Positions 34,944 to 44,051 of a DNA stretch of 64,000 nt are shown here, piece by piece. How positions within the stretch are numbered: position 1 is the first letter of the stretch; every line of letters begins with the position of its first letter. The DNA is from Cohnella hashimotonis. Lineage in GTDB: Bacteria; Bacillota; Bacilli; Paenibacillales; Paenibacillaceae. The notes below the pieces were generated by a model, which searched no databases, was not told where the DNA came from, and saw only the letters and a list, made by a program, of their open reading frames with translations. The stretch lies in assembly GCF_030014955.1 (NCBI RefSeq), contig NZ_JAGRPV010000001.1, forward strand, positions 3,844,001-3,908,000, in the 5' to 3' direction. A program made the position numbers and the translations under genes.

Positions 34944-36848
34944 TCAATCCGCCCGGACGAGCCGCGCGATGAAAAATCCGTCGCTGCCGAAGTGCTGGGG
35001 CAACAGCTGCGCCATGCCCGGAAAGTCGCCGCCTGCGATGCCGGCATCGCGGAGCGGCGCGAGCGTCTCTTCCGGCCAGCCGGGATCGAGCTTGAAGTGG
35101 GGATGGGTCGTCAGAAAATCGCTTACCGCCTCTTCGTTTTCCTCCGGCGCAATCGTGCAGGTACTGTATACGAGTCTGCCGCCCGGCTTCACCATCCGCG
35201 AAGCCGATTCGAGCAGCCGGCGCTGCAGCGACGCGAGACTCGCCACGTCTTCCTCCGTCTTGTTCCATTTAATCTCCGGCTTGCGGCGGATGACGCCGAG
35301 GCCGGAGCAAGGCGCGTCGAGCAGCACGACGTCCATCGAACCCGGCGCGAGACGCTCGGGCAGCGACAGCGCGTCCGATACGGTGGTAACGACGTTCGGC
35401 AGGCCAAGCCGGTCCGCCTGTTCCCGGATGAGCGCTTCCTTGTGCGGATGCACGTCGTTGGCGGTAACCCGTCCTTCGCCTGCCATCCGCTCGGCCAGGT
35501 GGGCGGCCTTGCCGCCGGGCGCGGCGCAGCAGTCCAGCACGTTCATGCCGGGCTGCGGATCGCAGACGGCGGCCACGAGCATCGAGCTCTCGTCCTGCAC
35601 CGACAGGCGGCCGGACGTATACCACGGCGTCTGCGCCAGGCTGCCGGCGCGCGCCGCCACGATGCCGTCGGGCGACAGCTTCGACGGCTCGGCGTAGATG
35701 CCCGCGCCGGTGAGCTCCGCGAGCAGCGCGTCGCGCGTGCCGCGCAGCCGGTTCGCGCGCACGGACATGTGCGGCGGCTCGTTGCCCGCCGCCATAAGCG
35801 CCTCGGTGCCGGCTTCGCCGTAGGCGGCGATCCATCGCTCGGCCAGCCACAGCGGATAGCTGTGGGCGAGCGAGAGCCGCTCGGCGGCGGGGAGCTCCGC
35901 CGGCAGAGACGGCGCCACGCCTTCGCGCAGCAGGGCGCGCAGCGTGCCGTTCACGAGGCCGGCGATGCCGCCGTGGCCGCGTTTCTTCGCGATGCGCACC
36001 GCTTCGTCGGTGACCGCGTGCGCCGGTACGCGGTCGAGCCAGCGAAGCTGGTAATAGCTGAGGCGCAGCAAGCAGCGGACCCATGGCTCGACCTTGTTCG
36101 GCCAGCCCTTGACGCGCGCCGCCAGCACATGATCGATCGTCAGCCGGCGCTGGATCGTGCCGTAGACGAGTTCGGTCGCGAGCCCCGCGTCAGGGCGGGA
36201 CAGTCCGGCATCGGTCAGCACGCGGTTCAGCTCCAGGCCGCTGAAGGCGCCCTGCTCTTCGACGCGCAGCAGCACGCGAAGCGCGACCTCGCGCGCCGTC
36301 TGCGGCTTGCGCGCCGCGGGCGGGTTTGAAGGTTTGGCGGCAGCGGGAGGGAGCCGGCCCGGCTGCTGGCCGGGTCGTTGGCCGGAACGTGAACCGGGAC
36401 GCTGCGCGTACGCGGGACGTTGGGAAGACGTCGTCCGTTGGGCGGTTTTAGGTTGTTGGGCAGACGGCCGTTGCGCGGGCTCGGACCTTTGCGCCGATAC
36501 TGGCTGTTGATCGGGCCGCTGCGCAGATGCTTGACCGGCACTTGGCACTGGTCGTTGGCCTCGATTTTGCTTGGTTGCCTGGCCGGGACCGGGCGCCGGT
36601 CGTTGGCCGCGGTTCTGCGCGGATGACTGGACGGGACCGGACGCTGATCGTTGGTCGCGGTTCTGATTGGAAGCAGCTTGCCTCGATTTTGAACCGCGTC
36701 GCCCATGAGCGGCCGCTCCCTGCGAATGGACATTGCCGCCGCGATAGGACGCTCCCTCTCTCTCTCCCCGCACGCCCGACGGTTTGCCGTTTTCCCGGCT
36801 TGGTGCCGTCGACTTTTGGGATCGATCCGGATTTATAGGTTGACTCAT
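34944..36848 (-). CDS. rsmB: 16S rRNA (cytosine967-C5)-methyltransferase with long repeat-built N-terminal tail
   Basis: SAM-dependent m5C methyltransferase acting on 16S rRNA. 634 aa, about 180 longer than usual. The enzyme part begins at about residue 183 with a NusB-like RNA-binding domain (TAREVALRVLLRVEEQG) and continues with the Rossmann core: NVLDCCAAPGGKAAHLAE, the cysteine in DAPCSGLGV and the catalytic cysteine in YSTCTIAPEENE. Residues 1-180 are Gln/Arg/Pro/Ser-rich, predicted disordered, and include a 16-residue degenerate repeat (QNRGQRPAPGPGQATK type, four copies near 62-125). Start ATG at 36848 has AGAGGTG five bases upstream. It is out of the reach of fmt by a 540-base gap. 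Confidence 0.95.
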   Translation of the reverse strand: MSQPINPDRSQKSTAPSRENGKPSGVRGEREGASYRGGNVHSQGAAAHGRRGSKSRQAASNQNRDQRSASGPVQSSAQNRGQRPAPGPGQATKQNRGQRPVPSAGQASAQRPDQQPVSAQRSEPAQRPSAQQPKTAQRTTSSQRPAYAQRPGSRSGQRPGQQPGRLPPAAAKPSNPPAARKPQTAREVALRVLLRVEEQGAFSGLELNRVLTDAGLSRPDAGLATELVYGTIQRRLTIDHVLAARVKGWPNKVEPWVRCLLRLSYYQLRWLDRVPAHAVTDEAVRIAKKRGHGGIAGLVNGTLRALLREGVAPSLPAELPAAERLSLAHSYPLWLAERWIAAYGEAGTEALMAAGNEPPHMSVRANRLRGTRDALLAELTGAGIYAEPSKLSPDGIVAARAGSLAQTPWYTSGRLSVQDESSMLVAAVCDPQPGMNVLDCCAAPGGKAAHLAERMAGEGRVTANDVHPHKEALIREQADRLGLPNVVTTVSDALSLPERLAPGSMDVVLLDAPCSGLGVIRRKPEIKWNKTEEDVASLASLQRRLLESASRMVKPGGRLVYSTCTIAPEENEEAVSDFLTTHPHFKLDPGWPEETLAPLRDAGIAGGDFPGMAQLLPQHFGSDGFFIARLVRAD

Positions 36849-37373
36849 TATAACACCTCTTTGATCTGCTCCCCGGGAGCTCAAACGAGCCGACGACGCG
36901 CATTTCTGCCTATTTCTAGCATGCCCGCTCGCGCCGCTCTCATTTCATGCATTCAAATATAGCACAAAGTGCGCAAAGGTTCATATGAATAACCACTTTA
37001 TTGCAGTTATGAGACGGCATGAGAAAAAAAGCGCCTATCGGGAAGAGAGCGAGAGTAGCGGGAACCGCGCGGTGGGAACCGTCTGCTGGTTCGATTAGGG
37101 AGACAATGAATAGCAGTTTACATCGTGAGGCGGAAAGTCGCCGTACTCCGCGGCAAGGCGTGCATCCGCTCAGGCCAACTTGTTTCTAACCGGGACTTCT
37201 GCAGCCAGGGCAGGCAGCAATCAGGCCGATTTGTTTCTGACTGAGACCTCCGAGGCAAGGCGGGTATCCGCCCAGACGGATTTGTTTTCAATTAAGACTT
37301 CTCGACCGGCTTAAGCAGTCGGCGATCTTTCCGTGACGGGACTTTTATCCGACCGTGCGACTGCCCAAGCCAT
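36849..37373. other. Gene-free region between rsmB and fmt
   Basis: About 525 bases without a supportable gene. The part next to rsmB is AT-rich and probably carries its promoter. The middle holds three copies of a degenerate 51-bp direct repeat (separate entry). The end is the fmt terminator. I see no RNA gene. Confidence 0.6.
37150..37302. repeat. 51-bp degenerate direct repeat, three copies
   Basis: Copies at 37150-37200, 37201-37251 and 37252-37302 share the layout GGCAAGGC...CAGGCC-A-TTGTTTCTGA-...GAGACTTCT. The TTGTTT element recurs at exactly 51-bp spacing (37180, 37231, 37282). The copies are clearly diverged, so the array is old. The sequence differs from the other two arrays in this window. 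Confidence 0.75.
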
Positions 37374-37406
37374 AAAAAAACGACGCCCGGTTAACCGAGC
37401 GTCGTT
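37374..37406 (-). terminator. Terminator overlapping the fmt stop codon
   Basis: A 14-bp stem, AACGACGCTCGGTT with AACCGGGCGTCGTT (one G-U pair), is followed by seven T on the minus strand. The TAA stop lies in the stem. Confidence 0.92.
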
Positions 37407-38350
37407 CCCGGGGCCAGCCTGGCCCCTCTGGCGTAGTCCGCGGCGGACAGCCGCTTCTTGCCAGCCGGCTGCACCTCCGTCAGCACGACGCTGCCGTCGC
37501 CGGAGCGCACGCGGATGCCGAAGGCACCGCTGTCAAGCACCGTGCCGGGCGCAGCCGCCTTCCAGTCCGCCGCAAGCTTCGCGTCCGCCTCCGAAGGCAC
37601 GGCGATGCCCCAAACTTTGAACACCTCGCCGCCGAGCATCGTGAATGCGCCCGCCATCGGAGACAAGCCCCGCACGCGGTCGAACAGCTGCCGCGACGTA
37701 GCGCCGAAGTCGAGCCGTTCGTCGTCGCGCGTCAGGTTCGGCGCATAGGTCGACAGCGCGTCGTCCTGCGGCTCGCGGGGCGCGTCGCCGGCGATGAGCC
37801 GCGGCAGCCACTCGCCGAGCAGCTCGGCCCCGGCCACGCTGAGCTTGTCGAACATCGTGCCCGACGTGTCGGCATCGGTGATCGGCAGCTCGACGCGGGC
37901 GATCATATCGCCCGTGTCGAGGCCTTCGGCCATGAACATCAGCGTGACGCCCGTCGACTTTTCCCCGTCGATGACCGAGCGCTGGATCGGCGCCCCGCCG
38001 CGGTAGCGAGGCAGCAGCGAGCCGTGCACGTTCACGCAGCCGAGACGCGGAATGTCGAGCAGCGACTTGGGCAGAATTTGCCCATAGGCCGCCGTCACGA
38101 TCAGATCCGGCGCCAGCTCGCGCACGGCCTCGACCGCTTCCGGCGCGCGCATCCGCTCCGGCTGCAGCACCGGCAGGCCGCGCTCAAGCGCAAACGCCTT
38201 GACCGGCGGGGGAGTCAGCTCCCGCTTGCGCCCCTTGGGCCGGTCCGGCTGGGAGACGACCGCGACCACGCGGACGTCCTCACGCTCTAGCAACAGGCGC
38301 AGGGAAGGTACGGCGAAGTCCGGCGTTCCCATGAATACGATTCGGGTCAT
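37391..38350 (-). CDS. fmt: Methionyl-tRNA formyltransferase
   Basis: Formylates initiator Met-tRNA using 10-formyl-THF. 319 aa. Motifs: IVFMGTPDFAVPSLR at the start, SLLPRYRGGAPIQRS with the catalytic Asn/His region (GCVNVHGS), GVTLMFMAEGLDTGD, and a C-terminal OB-like tRNA-binding domain. Its start is three bases from the end of def, forming the classic def-fmt pair with opposite chemistry at the same methionine. The transcript ends at the terminator embedded in its stop. Confidence 0.97.
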   Translation of the reverse strand: MTRIVFMGTPDFAVPSLRLLLEREDVRVVAVVSQPDRPKGRKRELTPPPVKAFALERGLPVLQPERMRAPEAVEAVRELAPDLIVTAAYGQILPKSLLDIPRLGCVNVHGSLLPRYRGGAPIQRSVIDGEKSTGVTLMFMAEGLDTGDMIARVELPITDADTSGTMFDKLSVAGAELLGEWLPRLIAGDAPREPQDDALSTYAPNLTRDDERLDFGATSRQLFDRVRGLSPMAGAFTMLGGEVFKVWGIAVPSEADAKLAADWKAAAPGTVLDSGAFGIRVRSGDGSVVLTEVQPAGKKRLSAADYARGARLAPGTTLG

Positions 38351-38353
38351 GCC

Positions 38354-38845
38354 TTACGCCTCGCCCTCTTCTGCCGGCTCAGGCGCGCGGCGCTCGTAGA
38401 TCGATTCGGCTAGGTCGATGAACAGAACGCCGTTCAAGTGGTCGATTTCGTGCAGAAACGCTCTTGCGAGCAGCTCCGTGCCTTCGAACTCCACCGGATT
38501 ACCGTTGCGGTCCTGCCCTTTGACCTTCACCTTGAGCGGACGGCGCACGTCGCCTTGGAGCCCCGGGATGCTGAGGCAGCCTTCCGGTCCGAATTGCTCG
38601 CCCTCGGAGGAGACGACCTCCGGATTAACCAGTTCGATCAGGCCGTGCTCCTCGTCCGCGTCGACCACGATCACGCGCTTGGAGACGCCTACCTGCGGCG
38701 CCGCCAGACCGACGCCGTCGGCATCGTACATCGTGTCGGCCATATCGTCGAGCAGCTTGTGCAGATTGGCGTTGAACTTCGTTACTTCCTGCGCTCTCTC
38801 GCGCAGCACGTCATCAGGATGCTTCACGATCAATCGAATCGCCAC
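38354..38845 (-). CDS. def: Peptide deformylase
   Basis: Metal enzyme removing the N-formyl group from nascent proteins. 163 aa. The three conserved motifs are all present: GVGLAAPQVG, EGCLSIPG (metal Cys) and HEIDHLNGVLF (two metal His and catalytic Glu). Short form of the Gram-positive enzyme family. It lies 55 bases after priA and 3 bases before fmt, so the three are probably cotranscribed. Confidence 0.97.
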   Translation of the reverse strand: MAIRLIVKHPDDVLRERAQEVTKFNANLHKLLDDMADTMYDADGVGLAAPQVGVSKRVIVVDADEEHGLIELVNPEVVSSEGEQFGPEGCLSIPGLQGDVRRPLKVKVKGQDRNGNPVEFEGTELLARAFLHEIDHLNGVLFIDLAESIYERRAPEPAEEGEA

Positions 38846-38900
38846 GCCATCCCCACCTTTCAGTCTATATCTAATGTAAAATGCCGATAAACATGCGTGC

Positions 38901-41411
38901 TTAAAGCATCATCTGCGGGTCAACGTCCACCCCGAGCTGCACGCCATGGCGCTTCGCGCCCTCCTGAAGTTCCTTCAAAACCTCGGCTGTCCAGCCGGGC
39001 ACGTCGGGATTTCCCTGATATTTTATCATACATTGAAAACGGTAGCGATCCTTGAGCCGCGCGATCGGCGACGGAACAGGTCCGAGCACCTCGACGGCGA
39101 TCCCGTCCGGACCGGGCCTGCCGTCCGCCTTTGCGCCGGCGGCGGCCGCGCGCTCCCGCATCCTGGCGGCGAACGTCTGCCCCATGGACAGCAGCAGCGG
39201 CACCTGCTCGTGCGTCAGCGTAAGCGTGAGCAGCCGCCCGTAAGGCGGATAGCCGAGCGCGCGGCGATGCCGGAGCTCCTGGTGCGAGAAACCGCGGTAA
39301 TCGTGCCGCTCGACGGACGCGATCGACGCGTGCTCGGGCTCGTACGTCTGGACGATGACCTCCCCGGGAAGCTCGTGCCTGCCGGCGCGGCCCGCCACCT
39401 GCGTGAGCAGCTGGAACGTTCGCTCCGCCGCCCGGAAGTCCGGCAGCCGCAGCGCGGCGTCCGCGGCGAGCACGCCGACCAGCGTCACGTACGGAAAATC
39501 GAGCCCCTTTGCGACCATTTGCGTGCCGAGCAGCACGTCCGCCCGGCGCTCGCGGAACTCCGTCAGCCAGCGCTCGTGCGATCCCTTTTCCGTCGTCGTA
39601 TCGACGTCCATGCGAATGACGCGGATGCCGGGAAACGTCGAGGCGAGCGCCTCCTCCACCTTTTGCGTGCCTGTTCCGAAAAAACGGATGTGCGGGCTTG
39701 CGCATGAAGGACAAGCTTCCGGTTCCCGCTCGGAATAGCCGCAATAGTGGCAGCGCAAATTGCGCGAGCCCCGGTGATAGGTCAGCGCGATGTCGCAGTG
39801 CGGACAAGAAGCCGTGTACCCGCAGGAGCGGCACATGACGAACGTCGCGTAGCCGCGGCGGTTGAGCAGCAGCACCGTCTGCTCGCCGCGCGCTAGCCGC
39901 TCGCGCAGCGCGTCCGCGAGCGCCCGGCTGAACATCGCGCGATTGCCGAGCCGCAGCTCCTCGCGCATGTCGATGATGCTAACGCGCGGCAGCGGACGGT
40001 CCGCGACCCGCTGAGGCAGCGGCACGTAGACGGGCACGACCTCCTCTCCGCGTCCCCCGATGCCCGGCGCGATCTCGATCGCCGCGCCGTACGTCTCGAG
40101 CGACGGCGTCGCCGAGCCGAGCACGACGGCCGCGCCGTGCCGCTGCCCGCGCCGGACCGCGACATCGCGCGCGTGATACTTCGGACTCTCTTCCTGCTTG
40201 TAGGTCGTCTCGTGCTCCTCGTCGATGATGATGAGCCCGAGCCGGGAAAAGGGCGCAAAAATAGCGGAGCGCGCGCCTACCGCCACCGTCGCTCTCCCCT
40301 CGCGGATCTTGCGCCACTCGTCGTACCGCTCGCCGCTCGACAGACGGCTGTGCAGCACGGCGACCCGCGCGCCGAAGCGACTCTTGAACCGCTCCACCAT
40401 TTGCGGCGTGAGCGCGATCTCGGGTACCAGCACGATCGCTTCGCGTCCCTGCCGAAGCGCCTTTTCGATCGACTGCAGGTACAGCTCGGTCTTGCCGCTG
40501 CCTGTCACCCCGTGCAGCAGAAATACCCGGTGCGCCTCGCGGTCCACGGCGTCGGCAATGGGGGCGAACGCCTGCTGCTGCGCCGGCGTCAGCGGAAGCG
40601 GGGCCGACGGCTCGAAGCTGCGGCCGGCGTACGGATCGCGCTGCACGGTCACCGACTCGAGCTCGATCAGCCCTTTGTCGGTCAGGCTGCGGATGACGGC
40701 CGTCGTCGTACCCGCCGCCTCGGCCAGCGCCTGCTGGGCGATCGGCTCGTGATTCGCGAGCAAGTAGGCGAGCACGTCGCGCTGCTTGGCCGCCCTGCCG
40801 GGAAGCTCGAGCAACGCGCGGCGCAGCTCGGCCTCGGACGGCGGAACGACCGTCAGCACGGTTTTGACCGACAGGCGGTCCTCTACCTGCTGCCGCTCTT
40901 CCAGCTTGCCCTCCTTAAGCCAACGCTTGACGGCGGCTACGCGCTCCGGATGCTGCTGGAGCAGCTGCGACAGCTTCAGCGTGCCCTGCCGCTCCAGCGC
41001 CTCCAGCAGCTCCGGCTGCTCGAAACGGTCCAGAGGGGTCCACTCCGCGTTCGGCGCAGCGGAGATATACTTCTCGGTCCTGCCCTTCAGCGCGGCGGGC
41101 AGCATCGCCTGAAGCGCGACGGTGAGCGGGCACAGCCAGCGCTCGCTCATCCAGATTCCCAGCTCCACAAGCTCAGGCGACAAAGGCGGAACGGCGTCGA
41201 GCACGTCGGCGATCGGCTTCAACCGCCTGCGATCGACCTCCGAATCCTCGGGCAGCTCGAGGACGATCCCTTGGAGCGTCCGTCCGCCGAAGGGCACCGC
41301 CACCCGGCTGCCGACCTCCACCCAGCCTTCCAGATGCGCGGGCACCAAGTAGTCGAACGGCCGGTCCGCGTCGCGAGTAGGCACGTCTACGCTGACTCTG
41401 GCGACGCTCAT
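38901..41411 (-). CDS. priA: Primosomal protein N' (replication restart helicase PriA)
   Basis: 3'-5' helicase that recognises stalled forks and starts primosome reassembly. 836 aa. N-terminal 3'-end-binding domain (DRPFDYLVP), Walker A in LHGVTGSGKTELYLQ, IIIDEEHETTYKQEE (motif II), LGSATPSLETY, two zinc sites (CRSCGYTASCPHCD and CHYCGYSEREPEACPSC) and the C-terminal VAGRAGRHELPGEV. Overlaps coaBC by four bases. Identification is certain from the paired zinc clusters inside the helicase lobe. Confidence 0.98.
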   Translation of the reverse strand: MSVARVSVDVPTRDADRPFDYLVPAHLEGWVEVGSRVAVPFGGRTLQGIVLELPEDSEVDRRRLKPIADVLDAVPPLSPELVELGIWMSERWLCPLTVALQAMLPAALKGRTEKYISAAPNAEWTPLDRFEQPELLEALERQGTLKLSQLLQQHPERVAAVKRWLKEGKLEERQQVEDRLSVKTVLTVVPPSEAELRRALLELPGRAAKQRDVLAYLLANHEPIAQQALAEAAGTTTAVIRSLTDKGLIELESVTVQRDPYAGRSFEPSAPLPLTPAQQQAFAPIADAVDREAHRVFLLHGVTGSGKTELYLQSIEKALRQGREAIVLVPEIALTPQMVERFKSRFGARVAVLHSRLSSGERYDEWRKIREGRATVAVGARSAIFAPFSRLGLIIIDEEHETTYKQEESPKYHARDVAVRRGQRHGAAVVLGSATPSLETYGAAIEIAPGIGGRGEEVVPVYVPLPQRVADRPLPRVSIIDMREELRLGNRAMFSRALADALRERLARGEQTVLLLNRRGYATFVMCRSCGYTASCPHCDIALTYHRGSRNLRCHYCGYSEREPEACPSCASPHIRFFGTGTQKVEEALASTFPGIRVIRMDVDTTTEKGSHERWLTEFRERRADVLLGTQMVAKGLDFPYVTLVGVLAADAALRLPDFRAAERTFQLLTQVAGRAGRHELPGEVIVQTYEPEHASIASVERHDYRGFSHQELRHRRALGYPPYGRLLTLTLTHEQVPLLLSMGQTFAARMRERAAAAGAKADGRPGPDGIAVEVLGPVPSPIARLKDRYRFQCMIKYQGNPDVPGWTAEVLKELQEGAKRHGVQLGVDVDPQMML

Positions 41412-42670
41412 GCCAGCGGGCCTCCGTCTTCGCCGGCGCGAAGACCCGGCGCGCGCGCGAGCGCGATCCGCCAGATGCGGCCGGCAGCCTCGCGCTTGGA
41501 TTGGAGCGGCAGCGATTCGACGAGGCCTTCGGCGCCGTACAGGCTCAAGATGTTCGTATCCGTGCCGAATCCCGCGCCGGCCTCGGATACGTTGTTGGCG
41601 GCGATCAAATCGCAGCGCTTGCGGCGCAGCTTGTCCAGCGCGTAGCGTTCGACGTCGCCCGTCTCCGCGGCAAACCCGATAATATATGGCTTGTCCTTGC
41701 CCGCGCCGCCGCCTTCGAGCTTCCAGTCGCCGATCGCCTGCAGGATGTCCGGATTGCGGACGAGTTCAAGCGTCAGCTTATCCGGCCCTTTTTTCATCTT
41801 GACCTTCTCGCGCTGTACCGGCCGATAGTCCGCGACCGCCGCCGCCTTGATGACGACATCCATTGCAGGAAGCCGCGCCAGGACCGCGTCGTACATCTCT
41901 TGCGCCGATTCGACCCGCACGACCTCGGCGCCCGGCGGCGGCTCGAGCTCCGTCCGCGCCCAGACGACGGTCACGTCCGCGCCGAGCGCGCGTGCCTCCT
42001 CGGCGAGCGCGAAGCCCATCTTGCCGGACGAGTCGTTCGTAATATAGCGGACCGGATCCAGCCGCTCGATCGTACCGCCCGCCGTGATGAGCACCCGCTT
42101 CCCGGCAAGCGGCTTGGGACCGGCGAGCAGCTCGACCACGACCTGTACGATCTCGTCGGGTTCGGCCAGCCTGCCCTTCCCGACATAACCGCAGGCGAGC
42201 TGGCCGGTGCCGGATTCGACGAACCGCACCCCGCGGCGCGCAAGCGTGTCCAGATTGTCCTGCACGGCGGGATGCGCCAGCATGTGTACGTTCATCGCGG
42301 GCGCGATCAAGACCGGCGCCGTCGTCGCCAGCAGCGTCGTGCTCAGCATGTCGTCGGCGATTCCGTGCGCGAGCTTCGCGATGCTGTTGGCTGTCGCAGG
42401 GGCGACCACGACCAGATCGGCCGCGTCCGCCCAGTCGATATGCTGCACGACGGCGGCATCCCGTTCGTCGAATACGTCAGTCGCCACCGGATGCCGCGAC
42501 AGCGTCTGAAGCGTCAGCGGCGCGATAAACTTCGTCGCCCCTTCGGTCATGATAACGCGTACGTTCGCGCCTAGACCGACGAGCCGGCTGCACAGCGTGG
42601 CCGCCTTGTAAGCCGCGATCCCGCCCGTGATGCCGAGTATGATGGTTTTGCCTGAGAGCGAATGGTTCAT
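41408..42670 (-). CDS. coaBC: Bifunctional phosphopantothenoylcysteine decarboxylase / phosphopantothenate-cysteine ligase
   Basis: Two consecutive steps of coenzyme A synthesis. 420 aa. The N-terminal CoaC flavoprotein half has LGITGGIAAYKAA, ADLVVVAPATANSIAKLA and APAMNVHMLAHP, with an active-site lid Cys in QLACGYVGKGRLAEP. The C-terminal CoaB half starts at about 190 with KRVLITAGGTIERLDPVR, then TNDSSGKMGFALAEEA, KAAAVADYRP and IGFAAETGD. It follows rpoZ and overlaps priA, the usual Firmicute order. Confidence 0.97.
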   Translation of the reverse strand: MNHSLSGKTIILGITGGIAAYKAATLCSRLVGLGANVRVIMTEGATKFIAPLTLQTLSRHPVATDVFDERDAAVVQHIDWADAADLVVVAPATANSIAKLAHGIADDMLSTTLLATTAPVLIAPAMNVHMLAHPAVQDNLDTLARRGVRFVESGTGQLACGYVGKGRLAEPDEIVQVVVELLAGPKPLAGKRVLITAGGTIERLDPVRYITNDSSGKMGFALAEEARALGADVTVVWARTELEPPPGAEVVRVESAQEMYDAVLARLPAMDVVIKAAAVADYRPVQREKVKMKKGPDKLTLELVRNPDILQAIGDWKLEGGGAGKDKPYIIGFAAETGDVERYALDKLRRKRCDLIAANNVSEAGAGFGTDTNILSLYGAEGLVESLPLQSKREAAGRIWRIALARAPGLRAGEDGGPLA

Positions 42671-42733
42671 TTAGAGCGCCCCTCCCTCGCGATTCTGAAA
42701 AAAAAACAACCTCGAAGGGTTGTTTGCAGCCGT

Positions 42734-42970
42734 TTATGCTTCTTCTTCGTTCTGTTCCGCGGCCAATTCTTCTTCGGAGATCGCTTCGACCGTAATGTAG
42801 TCCTTGAAAATCTCTTCGAGCGCGACGCCTACGACCTTGTGGGACTTGGGCGCGTGCAGCTTGCTGGTCTGGCCCTCGCGCAGCGACCGCGCGCGCTTGG
42901 AAGCCGCGACGACCAATGTGTACTTGCTGTCTACCTTGCGGACGAGCTCGTCAATCGATGGGTACAGCAT
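42734..42970 (-). CDS. rpoZ: RNA polymerase omega subunit
   Basis: 78 aa small subunit that helps fold the beta-prime subunit. It starts MLYPSIDELVRKVDSKYTLV, followed by the conserved AASKRARSLREG helix and a KPVGVALEEI-like VVGVALEEIF, then an acidic tail. Lies 4 bases after gmk, the standard gmk-rpoZ-coaBC arrangement. Confidence 0.97.
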   Translation of the reverse strand: MLYPSIDELVRKVDSKYTLVVAASKRARSLREGQTSKLHAPKSHKVVGVALEEIFKDYITVEAISEEELAAEQNEEEA

Positions 42971-42974
42971 CTAA

Positions 42975-43610
42975 TCACCTCTCCGGTATGTTCTGCTTTT
43001 CGCGCAGGCCCTCAAGCTCGACGAACAGCTCGTGCAGGAAGCGCTCGCGCTTGCAATGCTCGGCGATCATAATGCTCTCGATCCGGCGGCAAGCCGCGTC
43101 GATCTCGTCGTTGACCACTGCGTAATGGTAATGCTCCAGCAGGTTCATCTCTTCGACCGCGACGGAAAGCCGATGATCGATCGTCGCCTGCGTCTCCGTG
43201 CCGCGCCCCGTGAGCCGGTCCTTCAGCTGCTGCAGCGACGGCGGAAGCAGGAAGACGAGAACGCCCTCGGGAAACTTCTCCCGCACCTTGACGGCGCCTT
43301 GAACCTCGATCTCCAAAATGATGTCCTTGCCCTCGGACAGCGTCTTCTCAACGAAGTCGCGCGGCGTGCCGTAATAGTTGCCTACGTACTCGGCATGCTC
43401 GAGCAGCGCGTCGCGTTCAATCATATCCTTGAATTGCTCGCGCGTCTTGAAAAAATAATTGACGCCGTCGATCTCGCCCGCCCGCGGCGACCGCGTCGTC
43501 GCGGAGACGGAATAGGTCAGGTCCGGCAGCTTGCGGCGCAGCGCCGCACAGACCGTGCCCTTGCCGACGCCCGACGGACCGGACAATACGATCAGCAAAC
43601 CTCTGTTCAT
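42975..43610 (-). CDS. gmk: Guanylate kinase
   Basis: Phosphorylates GMP to GDP; in Firmicutes also a target of (p)ppGpp. 211 aa from the chosen start. P-loop [14 protein letters not shown], then [21 protein letters not shown] (GMP binding) and [11 protein letters not shown]. Start: ATG at 43610 ([10 protein letters not shown]) has GGGG six bases upstream. An ATG eight codons earlier lies inside the end of remA and has only a weak site, so either start would keep gmk next to remA. Confidence 0.97.
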   Translation of the reverse strand: MNRGLLIVLSGPSGVGKGTVCAALRRKLPDLTYSVSATTRSPRAGEIDGVNYFFKTREQFKDMIERDALLEHAEYVGNYYGTPRDFVEKTLSEGKDIILEIEVQGAVKVREKFPEGVLVFLLPPSLQQLKDRLTGRGTETQATIDHRLSVAVEEMNLLEHYHYAVVNDEIDAACRRIESIMIAEHCKRERFLHELFVELEGLREKQNIPER

Positions 43611-43623
43611 GGACTTCCCCGAT

Positions 43624-43884
43624 TCATTCGTCATGTTCGTCGTCTTTGGTGGACAGGCGATGCGCCACCGTCTCCGGCTGGACCGCGGACAGTATCACGT
43701 GATCGCTGTCCGTAATAATGACGGCGCGCGTGCGGCGGCCGTACGTCGCGTCGATCAGCATATGCCGGTCGCGCGCTTCTTGAATGATCCGCTTGATCGG
43801 CGCGGACTCGGGACTCACGATGGAGATGATCCGATTCGCCGATACGATGTTGCCGAATCCGATGTTGATGAGCTTAATCGCCAT
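43624..43884 (-). CDS. remA: Extracellular matrix regulator RemA
   Basis: DNA-binding regulator of biofilm matrix genes in Bacillus; forms ring-like oligomers that wrap DNA. 86 aa: [19 protein letters not shown], followed by [18 protein letters not shown] and [19 protein letters not shown], nearly invariant across the family. ATG at 43884 with GGAGG ten bases upstream. The longer in-frame reading to 44097 is leader sequence. The gene that normally precedes it in Bacillus (yicC/yloC) is absent; a YitJ-like gene lies there instead. Confidence 0.97.
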   Translation of the reverse strand: MAIKLINIGFGNIVSANRIISIVSPESAPIKRIIQEARDRHMLIDATYGRRTRAVIITDSDHVILSAVQPETVAHRLSTKDDEHDE

Positions 43885-44051
43885 GCCACTATTCCCTCCG
43901 GTCCATGTCTTGCTGGCAGCGGCCGGATGATGCCGGATAGGCACCATTGTTGCCACTCGCGCGCTTCCGCATACCGCAATCGATGGAATACGCTTGGCAC
44001 CGTCCGCGTGCGGCATATGTAGAACGCCGGTTCGCGGCAGGCCATATTGAT

